DNA of 64,000 nt, from contig JAVMKO010000018.1 of the NCBI GenBank assembly GCA_032164245.1, forward strand, positions 310,001 through 374,000. The letters are read 5' to 3'. The notes beneath the pieces are model-generated. The model did not search any database. It was not told where the DNA came from and worked only from the letters and a program-made list of their open reading frames with translations. Positions 20,729 to 29,299 of the stretch are shown here, piece after piece. The number at the start of each line of letters is the position of its first letter. Within the stretch, counting starts at the first letter, position 1. Made by a program: the position numbers and the translations under genes. Origin of the DNA: Sternotherus odoratus. Its lineage: Eukaryota > Chordata > Testudines > Kinosternidae.

Positions 20729-23700
20729 TAGAGTCTCATCTGATGAAAAAAATTTCCCTGGGACCTAACCCCTCCGTTCATATGGGGAAACACAGCAATT
20801 CCATGCATCTTCCCTCTATCAGGTTTCCCAAGACCAAAGGAATGGTAAAGCTGCTCTGTACAAGGTCCATACCTCATCTACTTGGTGTTGTGTCTGCTGA
20901 AGGCGACGGTTACTGCCAGAGGCATTACTTGAGCTTCCAGGGCCACTTGTTGACCTGCAGTGTAGAGAGAGTTACAGTATGATATCATATCGTTCATTAC
21001 ATTTATATAGCACCTAGAAGTATGCTTGAAAACAAAGGGTATACAAACCAGTGAATATAAATGTAAACACCAATGGTCATAAAGAAAGGTGGAACATTCC
21101 CAAGGAGCCAATATGCAGCAGAAGATAGATTTCTTTTGCAGTGGAGGAGTGAAGCTTCATCAGCAAGCTTTAGCTATAGAATTCAGTGTTCCTAATTTAT
21201 CCTAATGAATGGCTGCAATGCCACTGGAGATCCGAGAGGCAGGTGGGAGAGAGCAGAGTGGCACTACAGCTCAGAGCATGGTGTATAGTTGCTCTTGATT
21301 GACCAAGAACATGAGTTTAGGGATTCCCTCCCTTCCCCCATCCTTTGAAATAAAAAGCACATGAGCTAGTGTGTGCTATTTCCCTTAGTTGAACTTGGGA
21401 ATTTAAATTATTTTTGGAAGCTACTGAACTCAGAAAAAGATTGTCAGTCACTGGAAGCATGCAACACACACTGCTTGTTTTCCTAAAAGTTCACCACAGA
21501 ATAGAGAGGCAGTGACCAGTACCAGATATTTCAGAAGAAGGTGCAAGAAGCACTGTAGAACAGTGGGACTCAACCTTTCCAGACTATTGTACCCCTTTCA
21601 AAAGTCTGATTTGTCTTGTGTACCCCAATGATGGAAGAACAGAGACATCTACAACAGTGGTTCTCAAGCAGGGGTCCAGGGCTCCCTGGGGGAGGGGGGG
21701 TACACGCAGGTTTCAGGGGGTCAGCAAAGCATGGCCAGCATTAGAGTTGCTGGGGCCCAGGACAGAAACACAAAGCCCCACTGCATGGTGCTAAAGCCAA
21801 AGCCTGACCAACTTTGCTTGGTGGGAGCCCACTGTGGCATGGTGAACCGGGCAATTGCCTTGCTTGTATCCCCAATTTTGTTCCTGGCTTTTATATGCAG
21901 AAAAACAGTTGCTGTGGCAAATGTGGGCCATGGAGTTTTTATAACATGTTGGGTGGGCCTCAGAAATAAAAAGGTTGAGAACCCCTGATCTACAGTATAT
22001 CCTGTATTTTGGCATTTTATCATTTGCTTGCTATACCACCTTTCAATATTGATTATGAACACAATTCTAGATAGGACACTGGACAGGACACCAACTGGGC
22101 TCTGGTGTCCTTAAACAAAGCTACCGTATTTTTCGCCATATAGGACGCTCCGGCCTATAAGACGCCCCCGAGTTTTTAAATGAAAAAGCCGGACACACAA
22201 AAAACACCCCACCACCACACACAAAAAGCGCCTCACTCTCCCGTCAGCCCGCCACGCGGGCGGGCTGCCGGGAGCGTGCCGCTCTCCCGTCAGCCCGCCG
22301 CGCAGGCGGGCTGCCGGGAGCGTCCCGCTCTCCCGTCCCCGCCGCGCAGGCGGGCTGCCGGGAGCGTCCCGCTCTCCCGTCCCCGCCGCGCAGGCGGGCT
22401 GCCGGGAGCGTCCCGCTCTCCCGTCCCCGCCGCGCAGGCGGGCTGCCGGGAGCGTCCCGCTCTCCCGTCCCCGCCGCGCAGGCGGGCTGCCGGGAGCGTC
22501 CCGGTTCCCCCCTCCCCGCCGCGGGCGGGCTGCCAGGAGCGTCCCGGTTCCCCCCTCCCCCCGCTGCGGGGAGGGGGGGAACGAGGGCGCACATTTGCCC
22601 TATAAGACGCACCAACCTTTTCCCCCCCGTTTTGGGGAAGAAAAAGTGCGTCTTATAGGGCGAAAAATACGGTACTTACATAGAAATGTGTAATGGGTTC
22701 TCCACCCATTTAAATCAAGACTGGATGTTTCAAAAAAGGGGAACTACATAAAAATGAGGAAGCTGGTTAAATGGAAATTAAAAGGAAAACAGTCAAGGAT
22801 GAAATGCCTGAAAACTGCATGGACATGGTTACAAGCAAAAAGGCATCCTTTTAAAAATCTGGAAGTCAAATCAGACAGTGTATAAACTCTGGCAAGTCAA
22901 GTATAAAAGTGTAAAAGTATAAGGCCACAGGTCAAAAGAGAATGTGAAGCTAAAAAAACCCTGGATGACTAGGGTGCTAGAGGAGCACTCAAAGATGACA
23001 AGGCTGCTGGAGAAGCTAAAGGAAGTCTTTGCACTGGTCTTCACTGCAGACGATGTGGAGATCTCCACATTTGAACCATTCTCTTTAGGTGACAAATCTA
23101 AGGAACCGTCCCAGATTGAGGTGTTAATAGAGGTGATTTTGGAACAAACTGAGAAAGTAAAATCACCAGGAACAGATGGTTATGAATGAACTCAAAATAC
23201 AAAATTGCAAAACTACTAACAGTGGTATGCAACCTATCACTTAACTTAGCCTCTTGCGTTAATTTGGCATTGTTTATCTTAATAGACCTTTATTGGTGAT
23301 ATTAAAAAAAAAACAAAAGTAAATGTTTGTACCAGATGACGGCAGGATAGCTAATGTAATACTGATTTTTTTTTAAAAAAGGCTCCAGAGGCGATCCTGA
23401 CCATTACAAGTTGGTAAGCGTAACTTTGGTTTCCACTAAAGTTGTACACCAGTCATTATTTTATAGACCTCAATCATATTTCCCCTTAGTCATTTATTTT
23501 TCTACCTGAAAAGTCCCAGTCTTAATCTCTCCTCATATGGAAACTGTTCCATACCCCTAATAACTTTTGTTGCCCTTTTCTGAACTTTTTCCAATTCCAA
23601 TAGATCTTCTTTGAGATGGGGCCACCACATCTGCACACAGTATTAATGGATTTATATATTATTCATGGATTTATAAATATGTTGCCTCTATATAAATTCA

Positions 23701-24650
23701 CAATATATTTTCTATCCTATTATCTATCCCTTTCTTAATTATTCCCAGCATTCTGTTCGCTTTTTTGACTGCCACTGCACATTGAGTGGATGTTTTCAGA
23801 AAAACATCCATACTGACTCAAAGTTTTCTTTCTTTGAGTGGTAACAGATAATTTAGACTCCATTTCTTATGTATAGTTGCAATTATGCTTGCCAGTGTGC
23901 ATTACTTTGCATTTATCAACATGAAATTCCCACTGTCATTTTCTTGCCCAGTCATGCAGTTTTGAGAGTCTTTTGTAGCTCTCTGCAGTCTGCCTGGGTC
24001 TTAAGTATCTTTAGGAATTTCACAGCAGTAGCGTGTTAGTCTGTATGGGTAAAAGGACACACTGCCCACAAAGAGTTGAAAACTTTGGTGCCATTATCTT
24101 TTACTCTTTCCTACCCTCACAGGAGTCACATCTATCCCCCTGAAGGGGCCCACGGCGAGAAAGCAGGAGTTCTCCGAGACTAGTCAACCCCTTGCGACTC
24201 GACAAGCGCGGCGTCCTGCCCAGAGTCAGGAGGGAGCCCGGCAGGTGGCGGCCGCGCTGAGAAGCGGAGCCCGGACCTGGGACACACTCGGGGGTGCAGC
24301 TCCGACTCCAGCTGAACCGCCACGTCCCGCCGCGGCGGCGGCTCCGCTCCGCTCGCTGTCCGGACAGCGGTTGGGACTTGGGGCCACCGGAGCCGCCCTG
24401 GCTCCACTCCCCGAACCCGCCCCGGCGCACGGCGCTGCACGCCCGGCCGGCCCGGGAGCGGACAACGACACGGGCTACCGCGGCTCCTGCCCGCGCGCTG
24501 CAGAGCGGAACCGTTGGGCCGGCCCCACCCCACCCGGCCCGAGCAGCGGCTCAGGGACACGCCCAGGCCTGGCCTTCAGCCACCCCCCGGGCAGCGCCCC
24601 GGCTCCCGGCCCCACACCGAGAACCCCCCCGGATCCCCTCGGACTCACAT
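17443..24650 (-). CDS. VAMP3: Vesicle-associated membrane protein 3 (cellubrevin), complete, 5 exons
   Basis: Minus-strand exons are 24650-24649 (AT of the start codon), 20954-20873, 20178-20020, 19321-19270 and 17462-17443, all with GT-AG junctions and matching phases, for 104 residues (human 100). VAMP3 is an R-SNARE of recycling endosomes that pairs with syntaxin and SNAP23 for vesicle fusion. The order is a short Ser/Gly-rich N-terminus, [15 protein letters not shown], a SNARE motif with the zero-layer Arg at residue 43 ([18 protein letters not shown]), juxtamembrane [10 protein letters not shown], and a C-terminal anchor [19 protein letters not shown] ending NVST. The WAI opening and VW ending of the anchor fit VAMP3 rather than VAMP2 (YFST end), and the neighbours UTS2 and CAMTA1 support this. 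A SINE insertion has duplicated the exon 3 donor. Confidence 0.97.
18163..18203. repeat. Short inverted repeat in VAMP3 intron 4
   Basis: ATGCACTAGCTTT and AAAGCTAGTGCAT pair perfectly around a 15-nt loop. Confidence 0.8.
18290..18490. mobile_element. Decayed DNA-transposon MITE in VAMP3 intron 4
   Basis: Resembles, by the blocks AAGCTCTCCTGTC and CAGTGTAGACCTGGCC, the element at 58437-58702 and others of a family marked by 'gtctaca' ends. The boundaries are approximate. Confidence 0.5.
18780..18960 (-). mobile_element. MIR-like SINE
   Basis: Contains CATTATCCCCATTTTAAAGA followed by TGGAGAAACTGAGGCAAAG, then AAGTGACCTGG and GGTAGAGCTGGGACT, the conserved blocks of ancient MIR-type SINEs. 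Confidence 0.75.
19270..19321 (-). CDS. VAMP3: VAMP3 exon 4 (transmembrane anchor)
   Basis: The acceptor AAACAG and donor GTAAGT flank 52 nt encoding [17 protein letters not shown] plus one base. The repeated ATC codons make a short ATC/GAT microsatellite inside coding sequence. Confidence 0.94.
19789..19828. repeat. Perfect 18-bp hairpin in VAMP3 intron 3
   Basis: ATGTTTTCATGGTTAAAG is followed by a TTAT loop and its exact reverse complement. No similar sequence was recognised elsewhere in the window. Confidence 0.9.
19893..20026 (-). mobile_element. Foldback tRNA-SINE inserted at the VAMP3 exon 3 donor
   Basis: ATGGTTACCTTACAG occurs at 19893-19907 and 20012-20026, a perfect 15-bp target duplication around a 104-bp insert. 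On the minus strand the insert starts with a tRNA-type head (CAAGAATCAGAGAGGGAGCT, GTGTTAGTCTGG). AGGTAACAGAGTCCTGTGGC follows, then an inverted imperfect copy of that segment. The right copy of the duplication contains the exon 3 / intron 3 junction. Confidence 0.9.
20020..20178 (-). CDS. VAMP3: VAMP3 exon 3 (SNARE core)
   Basis: 159 nt, 53 residues, from [19 protein letters not shown] to KYWWKNCK. The donor reads CTGTAAG then GTAACC. The last 7 exon bases and first 8 intron bases form one copy of a 15-bp SINE target duplication. Confidence 0.97.
20641..20727. repeat. Palindromic (TG)n(TA)n(CA)n microsatellite
   Basis: A TGTGTG block, a TATATA block and a CACACA block in sequence in VAMP3 intron 2, about 150 bp from exon 2. 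The TG and CA arms are complementary. Confidence 0.95.
20873..20954 (-). CDS. VAMP3: VAMP3 exon 2 (N-terminus and start of SNARE motif)
   Basis: The acceptor CTGCAG and donor GTATGG flank 82 nt: the G of ATG, then [17 protein letters not shown] and [10 protein letters not shown]. Confidence 0.95.
21559..21655 (+). mobile_element. hAT element end, truncated
   Basis: ACAGTGGGACTCAACCTTTC followed by CAGACTATTGTACCCCTTTC and GTCTGATTTGTCTTG is the left end of a common reptile hAT family. It is cut at 21656 by another hAT insertion. Confidence 0.65.
21656..21987. mobile_element. Non-autonomous hAT element, nested
   Basis: 332 bp with inverted ends CAGTGGTTCTCAAGCAGGGG and GGTTGAGAACCCCTG. The 8-bp flanks ATCTACAA and ATCTACAG differ by one base, as expected for an old hAT target duplication. 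Open frames within it carry no transposase. Confidence 0.85.
22124..22672. mobile_element. Mariner-type MITE carrying a GC-rich minisatellite
   Basis: Inverted ends CCGTATTTTTCGCC and GGCGAAAAATACGG are flanked by TA at 22122-22123 and 22673-22674. The subterminal blocks CTATAAGACGC and CTTATAGGGCG are also mirrored. The interior (about 22240-22560) is a tandem array with a 44-bp unit. Confidence 0.88.
22240..22560. repeat. 44-bp GC-rich minisatellite, about 7 units
   Basis: CGCAGGCGGGCTGCCGGGAG recurs every 44 bp from 22301, with older variant units at both edges. Long frames on both strands are produced by the repeat period and composition. Confidence 0.88.
22940..23430 (+). mobile_element. 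CR1/L3-like LINE fragment
   Basis: Encodes [20 protein letters not shown] and a degenerate KSPGTDG, then near 23340-23420 [24 protein letters not shown], matching the reverse transcriptase order seen in the CR1 copy at 1-1880. Confidence 0.75.
23440..24010 (-). mobile_element. CR1 fragment, opposite orientation
   Basis: Contains the complement of a CR1 C-terminal block (around 23570-23640, TTTTCCAATTCCAATAGATC and GAGATGGGGCCACCACATC). It is common in reptile genomes. It abuts the + fragment, so two insertions are joined here. Confidence 0.65.
24022..24056 (+). mobile_element. SINE head fragment
   Basis: CAGCAGTAGCGTGTTAGTCT then GTATGGGTAAAAGGA matches the tRNA-derived head of the SINE copies at 55992 and 25599. 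Confidence 0.6.
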
Positions 24651-24900
24651 AGCGGCGGCAGGTGCGAGGCTTCGACGCGGGACTGAGGAACCGTCCGGTC
24701 AGCGCAGGACGAAACTGGGCGACTGGACCGGAACCGGAAACCCCCGTGACTCGCGCAGTCGACTGCACGGATGTGACGGTCCAGGGTCGGTGATTGGACA
24801 GGCCCCGCCCACAACGCCTGGCCCCGCCCACGGCATCTGTTCCCGCGAGTTGCGCGCCCGCGCGCTTCTGCCCGGCCCGGCCACCTGGTGAGTGGGGGCG
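24180..24900 (-). promoter_or_regulatory. VAMP3: CpG island and promoter of VAMP3
   Basis: A dense CpG segment covers VAMP3 exon 1. On the minus strand an inverted CCAAT (ATTGG at 24793-24797) and two GC boxes (GCCCCGCCC at about 24802-24810 and 24822-24830) lie upstream of exon 1. No TATA box is seen, typical of a housekeeping promoter. Transcription probably starts at about 24720-24780. Confidence 0.8.
24649..24650 (-). CDS. VAMP3: VAMP3 exon 1 coding end (AT of the split ATG)
   Basis: On the minus strand CCGCCGCTAT is followed by donor GTGAGT. Exon 2 opens with G, completing ATG. A start codon interrupted by intron 1 is the known arrangement in VAMP2/VAMP3-type genes. The 5' UTR extends to roughly 24720-24780. 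Confidence 0.85.
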
Positions 24901-24959
24901 GGGCTATGTGGGTTGGGGGCGGGGCTTAGGGGGCTGGTTTCTTCTTGAGTCTCCATGGT

Positions 24960-25460
24960 CGGGGGTGCGGCAAGTTCCTGGGTGTCCCCGAGGAAGGGGG
25001 GGGGGCAGGTTCCTACGTGTCCCTGAGGAAGGTGGGGGGGGGGTTCCTGGGTGTCCCTGAGGAAGGGGGGGCAGGTTCCTGGGTGTCCCTGAGGAAGATG
25101 GGGGGGGGCAGGTTCCTGGGTGTCCCTGAGGAAGGGGGGGGGCAGGTTCCTGGGTGTCCCTGAGGAAGGGGGGGCAGGTTCCTGGGTGTCCCTGAGGAAG
25201 GTGTGGGGGGGGCAGGTTCCTGGGTGTCCCTGAGGAAGGTGTGGGGGGGGGCAGGTTCCTGGGTGTCCCTGAGGAAGGTGTGGGGGGGGCAGGTTCCTGG
25301 GTGTCCCTGAGGAAGGTGGGGGGCAGGTTCCTGGGTGTCCCTGAGGAAGGTGTGTGTGTGGGGGAGGTTCCTGGGTGTCCCTGAGGAAGGGGGAGGGCAG
25401 GTTCCTGGGTGCCCCTGAGGAAGGGGGGGACAGGTTCCTGGGTGTTCCTGAGGAGGGGAC
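24960..25460. repeat. G-rich minisatellite, ~35-40 bp unit, about 13 copies
   Basis: The core GGTTCCTGGGTGTCCCTGAG followed by GAAGG and a variable G/GT run is repeated in direct order. It starts about 200 bp upstream of the VAMP3 promoter. The proline-rich frames read across it on the minus strand are repeat artefacts. Confidence 0.95.
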
Positions 25461-25586
25461 CAGGGCTGGGTGGGGGGCACACTGAAGGGGTGGGTACCTA
25501 TGCCTCCCTGGAGACAGGGTGCAGCAGGTTTCCAGGGCAGATGACTATTTTTGTGGCAGAGTGGATTTCTGCACGTCCCTGTAAGA

Positions 25587-25712
25587 AACCTCTCCCTCTG
25601 TAAAGATACCCAGGAATACTTGTAGCACCTTAGAGACTAAGGTGCTACAAGTATTCCTGGCTTTCTTTACGGATACAGACTAACACTGCTGCTATTCTTG
25701 AACCTCTCCCTC
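25587..25712 (-). mobile_element. Foldback tRNA-SINE
   Basis: AACCTCTCCCTC flanks the element at 25587-25598 and 25701-25712. On the minus strand it starts TTCAAGAATAGCAGCAGTGT and ends in a perfect 23-bp stem with a 3-nt loop at 25611-25659. The usual SINE body is absent. Confidence 0.88.
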
Positions 25713-26655
25713 GGTGGTGCTTTGGAAATAAATCCAGACTGAGTTAGCTCCGAAGTGCCCTGTTGCACTTGTTGCCTCCTCTCAGCATTCTGTGGGTGCT
25801 TGGCCTATGGGGCAGTCTCCAGAATCCATAAATGGCTTTTGCCTAGGGCTATAAAAGTTACCCTGGATGGTGGTGGGGGGACTGAGAGCCAAACTAGGGT
25901 AACCTGAATCCCTCCATACCTGCTGCTGGAGGCCAGACTTGGCATCTTCCATCCAGCTGCTCCAAGCCATTTCTGAGGATTGGCTACCAGGAAGTGCCAA
26001 CAAATGGAGCGAGGCCTCATTGGCATAGATGGGGGCAGAGTTAGGCTACAGTGATGTTGGTCTTTGCATGCCTATGCAGCTGAACCTTACATCATGCTGG
26101 TGCCAGATCATTCTATTATCTCTGGTATTTCCAGTATTCAGGTGCAGACTCCATCCTCTCCCAGCATGGCAGCTGCTGATAGACATGCATCTAAAGAAAG
26201 CACTAGCAAAACTGTTAATTTACTGACAAGCTTCACAATAGCGTCATTTTCTCTCCTGGCTTGAACCTTCTCAAAACAGCAAATGAAGAGATTGTTCATG
26301 ACACTAGTGCTGTAATTAGGCATCCGTCTTCATTCCAGGCTATTGGCTGAAGCTTTCTGTGTTAACGCATCATAAGAATTATTCTTTGCCAACTGACGAA
26401 TTCAGAGCAAACGCTTCTCGTGATCTACCGTATCTATTTATTTAGGCATTCCAACTGAGTCGATGTGCCTATAAATGGTAGGCTAGCCTACTGGACTAAG
26501 ATTCATCCCAGTTTATGTAACTCACCTTACAAGAAAGGGTGCTGACAGGACTTCAATCCTGGTTGCAGTCAAAAGAAGACATATTCTAATTCCCATTCTA
26601 AGAGCACATCCTATCCTATATTCACCACTACAAAATGGGAAATAACTGTCTAGGT
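25713..26655. other. Intergenic region between VAMP3 and CAMTA1
   Basis: No exon or clear repeat was recognised. Short frames show no domains. Confidence 0.45.
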
Positions 26656-26957
26656 CAGGGGTAGGCAACCTATGGCACGCGTGCCGAAGGCAGCAATCAA
26701 GCTGATTTTCAGTGGCACTCACATTGCCCGGGTCCTGGCCATCGGTATAGGGGCTTTGCATTTTAATTTAATATTAAATGAAGCTTCTTAAACATTTTTA
26801 CAACCCTGTTTACTTTACATCCAACAATAGTTTAGCTCTATATTAAAAACTTATAGAAAGAGACCTAAAAATGCTAAAATATATTACTGGCACACAAAGC
26901 CCTAGAGTGACTAAATGAAGACTCATCACACCACTTCTGAAAGGTTGCCGACCCCTG
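26656..26957. mobile_element. Non-autonomous hAT element
   Basis: 302 bp with ends CAGGGGTAGGCAACCTATGG and GGTTGCCGACCCCTG. The 8-bp target duplication GTCTAGGT is perfect at 26648-26655 and 26958-26965. Confidence 0.93.
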
Positions 26958-26974
26958 GTCTAGGTGGTAGTACT

Positions 26975-27330
26975 GCTGAAAAGGATTTGGTTGTTGTAGT
27001 GGATCACAAACTGTATATGTGGTCAATGTGACCCAGCTGCAAAAAAGGCTAACATGATTCTGATGTGTATTAACAGTAATGTTACATGCAAGGCACAGGA
27101 GGTAATTTTCCTGCTCTAGCCAGCACTGCTGAGGACCCAGTTGGAGTACTGTATTCAGTTCTGGGCACTATAGTTAGGAAAGATGTGGACAAAACTGCAA
27201 TGGATCCAGAGGACAGCAACAAAAATGATAAAAGGTTTAGAAAACCACCCCTAGTAGAAAAGGATTAAAAAACAAAACAAAAACCCAATTGGGCATGTTG
27301 AGTCTTGAGAAAAAAAAGACTGCAGGCCAG
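26975..27330 (+). mobile_element. CR1 LINE fragment, C-terminal RT region
   Basis: In shifting frames reads KDLVVVVDHKLYMWS, LEYCIQFWA and WIQRTATKMIKGLENHP, matching the QRRATKMIRGLEE block of the CR1 copy at 1-1880. Multiple stops. Confidence 0.8.
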
Positions 27331-28064
27331 GGGGTAACTTGGTAATAAGCTTTTATTCTGTTCCTCTATGTAGAATTCTGGAATTTATTACACACTGACT
27401 CATTGATTCTGTTGGAAACTCGGTACTTAGTTTCTGCCCTTACAGAGAGTAACTTATTTAAGAAGTACAAAACATATTGTCCTCTCAGAAAGTTGAAAAT
27501 AGCTCCATGAAATATATTTTATTATATATTTGTGTTACAGTTGTGTCTAGAGGGCTTGCTCAAGATTGGGGCTCCATTGGGCTACGTGCTGATCAAATAT
27601 TCTTCCTATTGTGTTTATTTTTGTTTAATTTTATTTGGTTATAAAAATTGTGCATTTATACTATTCTTGGATGTAACATTTAATTGCATTTTTCTGAAGG
27701 AGCATTATCGTTTAATGGAAAACTAACTATTCCCCTAGTCAGCATTTTGTAAGTGCACATAGAAATTGCACTTCTCAGTACAACTCTCATTCTCGGGGCA
27801 AAAATGGCCAAATTCATCCTTAGGGGAATTTATCATAATATAAATTGAATAATTTATTTGCTCAGTTTTGAATTATTTTCCCAAAAACATTTAGACATCT
27901 TTTTTTAACTGGTATTCTATCATCTTACACATTTGGTTAAATAATTCACAAATATATTTATATGATGATTTATTCCAGGCATTTAATTTAAAATACATTA
28001 TTTGACAGATTCTAATCTCAGTATAAGGCTCTGCTGAATCTTCTTATCTTTAGAGGATCTAGAG

Positions 28065-28217
28065 CAGTGGTGGATAACCTGTTGCCCCCACACGGCCTGT
28101 CAGGGTAATCCGCTAGCAGGCCATGAGACAGTGTTTACATTGACCATCCGCTGGCATGGCGGCCCACACCTCCCAATGGCTGGATTACCCTGACGGGCCA
28201 CAGGTTGCCCACCACTG
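28065..28217. mobile_element. hAT-type MITE
   Basis: 153 bp with ends CAGTGGTGGATAACCTGTTG and CAGGTTGCCCACCACTG, and 8-bp flanks ATCTAGAG and AGCTAGAG. GGGTAATCC and GGATTACCC are also mirrored inside. Confidence 0.88.
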
Positions 28218-28589
28218 AGCTAGAGAGGGGATAAATTTGCCCCCCTAAATTTAAATCCAGATGGCTTTTCTAAGCTTCTGTGAATTGCATCCATCTTGCT
28301 AAAAATTGTCATTTGCAACATGAACAAGGGGGGACCCCCCCCCGAGTGAGAGAAACGGGTTACCTTTCTGCTTTAAAATCTGGTTTAACTGTCATAGGAG
28401 CATTTCTTTTCCCCTGGGATAAGGAAAGAAAAAAGGGAAAAAGAGCCTCACATAGCATTTGCCTCGCTGCCAGACTCGGAAGCAAGATGCGGGAACCACT
28501 GAGTTGTACCTGAGTCCCCCATGTGGTAGGTGTGGAGCACTATGATGAGAGTCTCTGGGCTAAATTTAAAACATCTTAAACTAAAACAG

Positions 28590-28830
28590 GAGACGGAGAG
28601 GCAGTGCATTTCTGAGTAATTATAATGCAGCTGGAGGTTGTCATGAAGGCCAAGTCAGTTTCACTACTTGAAGTGCAACTCTACTTCTGAAATGTACTGG
28701 AACAATTTACTAAGGGTTGTAGTGGATTCACCATCACTGACCATTTTAAAATCAAGATTGGATGTTTTTCTAAAAGATGTGGTCTAGAAATTATTTTGGT
28801 CCCTTCTATGAAATATGCCTGCTTGAGAGT
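28590..28830 (+). mobile_element. CR1 LINE 3' end fragment
   Basis: The segment GGAACAATTTACTAAGGGTT and AAAATCAAGATTGGATGTTT, followed by TCTAAAAGATGTGGTCTAGA, is a typical CR1 3' region. Confidence 0.7.
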
Positions 28831-29299
28831 ATAAATTAAAAACCACAGAAAAGAGTCAAGGCTGTGACTATATAATGTACATCATTAATACCCAGGCTGA
28901 GAGGTCCAAGTGACTTCAAGTTTTTCACTCTTGTTGATAATTTTGATTAGATAAATGTGTTCCCTATTTCCTAGTGTCCCTCATTTGAAACAGTTAACTA
29001 TAAGGATCACATTCTCCTTTCACATGAGTACATGTATCCCATTGAATCCAATGGGAGCTGTAGACACATGAGAAGCAAAATTTGTTTTTAAAAAACTGTC
29101 TACCTTTGAAATTCAGTCAGTTAAGAGACTATGTGAGTTTACAAGTAGGTCTTCTAAATGTGTGACAGAGATCCATACTTTACATGGATATAATTACTTG
29201 AGGAATCTTCAGCTCCTTCTTGATTAAAATGGAAGAGAAAATGTTAAAAGAAATACACTTAGTATGGGGAAATTTTTTGTTTTTAATTTACAGCAGAAA

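Noticed and set aside
22180..22615. Open frames of 100-141 residues on both strands
   Set aside because: Produced by the 44-bp GC minisatellite within a MITE.
24101..24956. Many overlapping 80-135 residue frames on both strands
   Set aside because: Stop-poor GC-rich DNA of the VAMP3 CpG island. Only the exon 1 end is supported by splicing logic.
22240..25460. Regular repeat arrays that could be mistaken for CRISPR
   Set aside because: Units are contiguous tandem repeats without unique spacers, in a vertebrate genome.
24904..25482. Long proline-rich open frames (192 and 155 residues) on the minus strand
   Set aside because: They are translations of the G-rich minisatellite in several frames and have no start context or domain.
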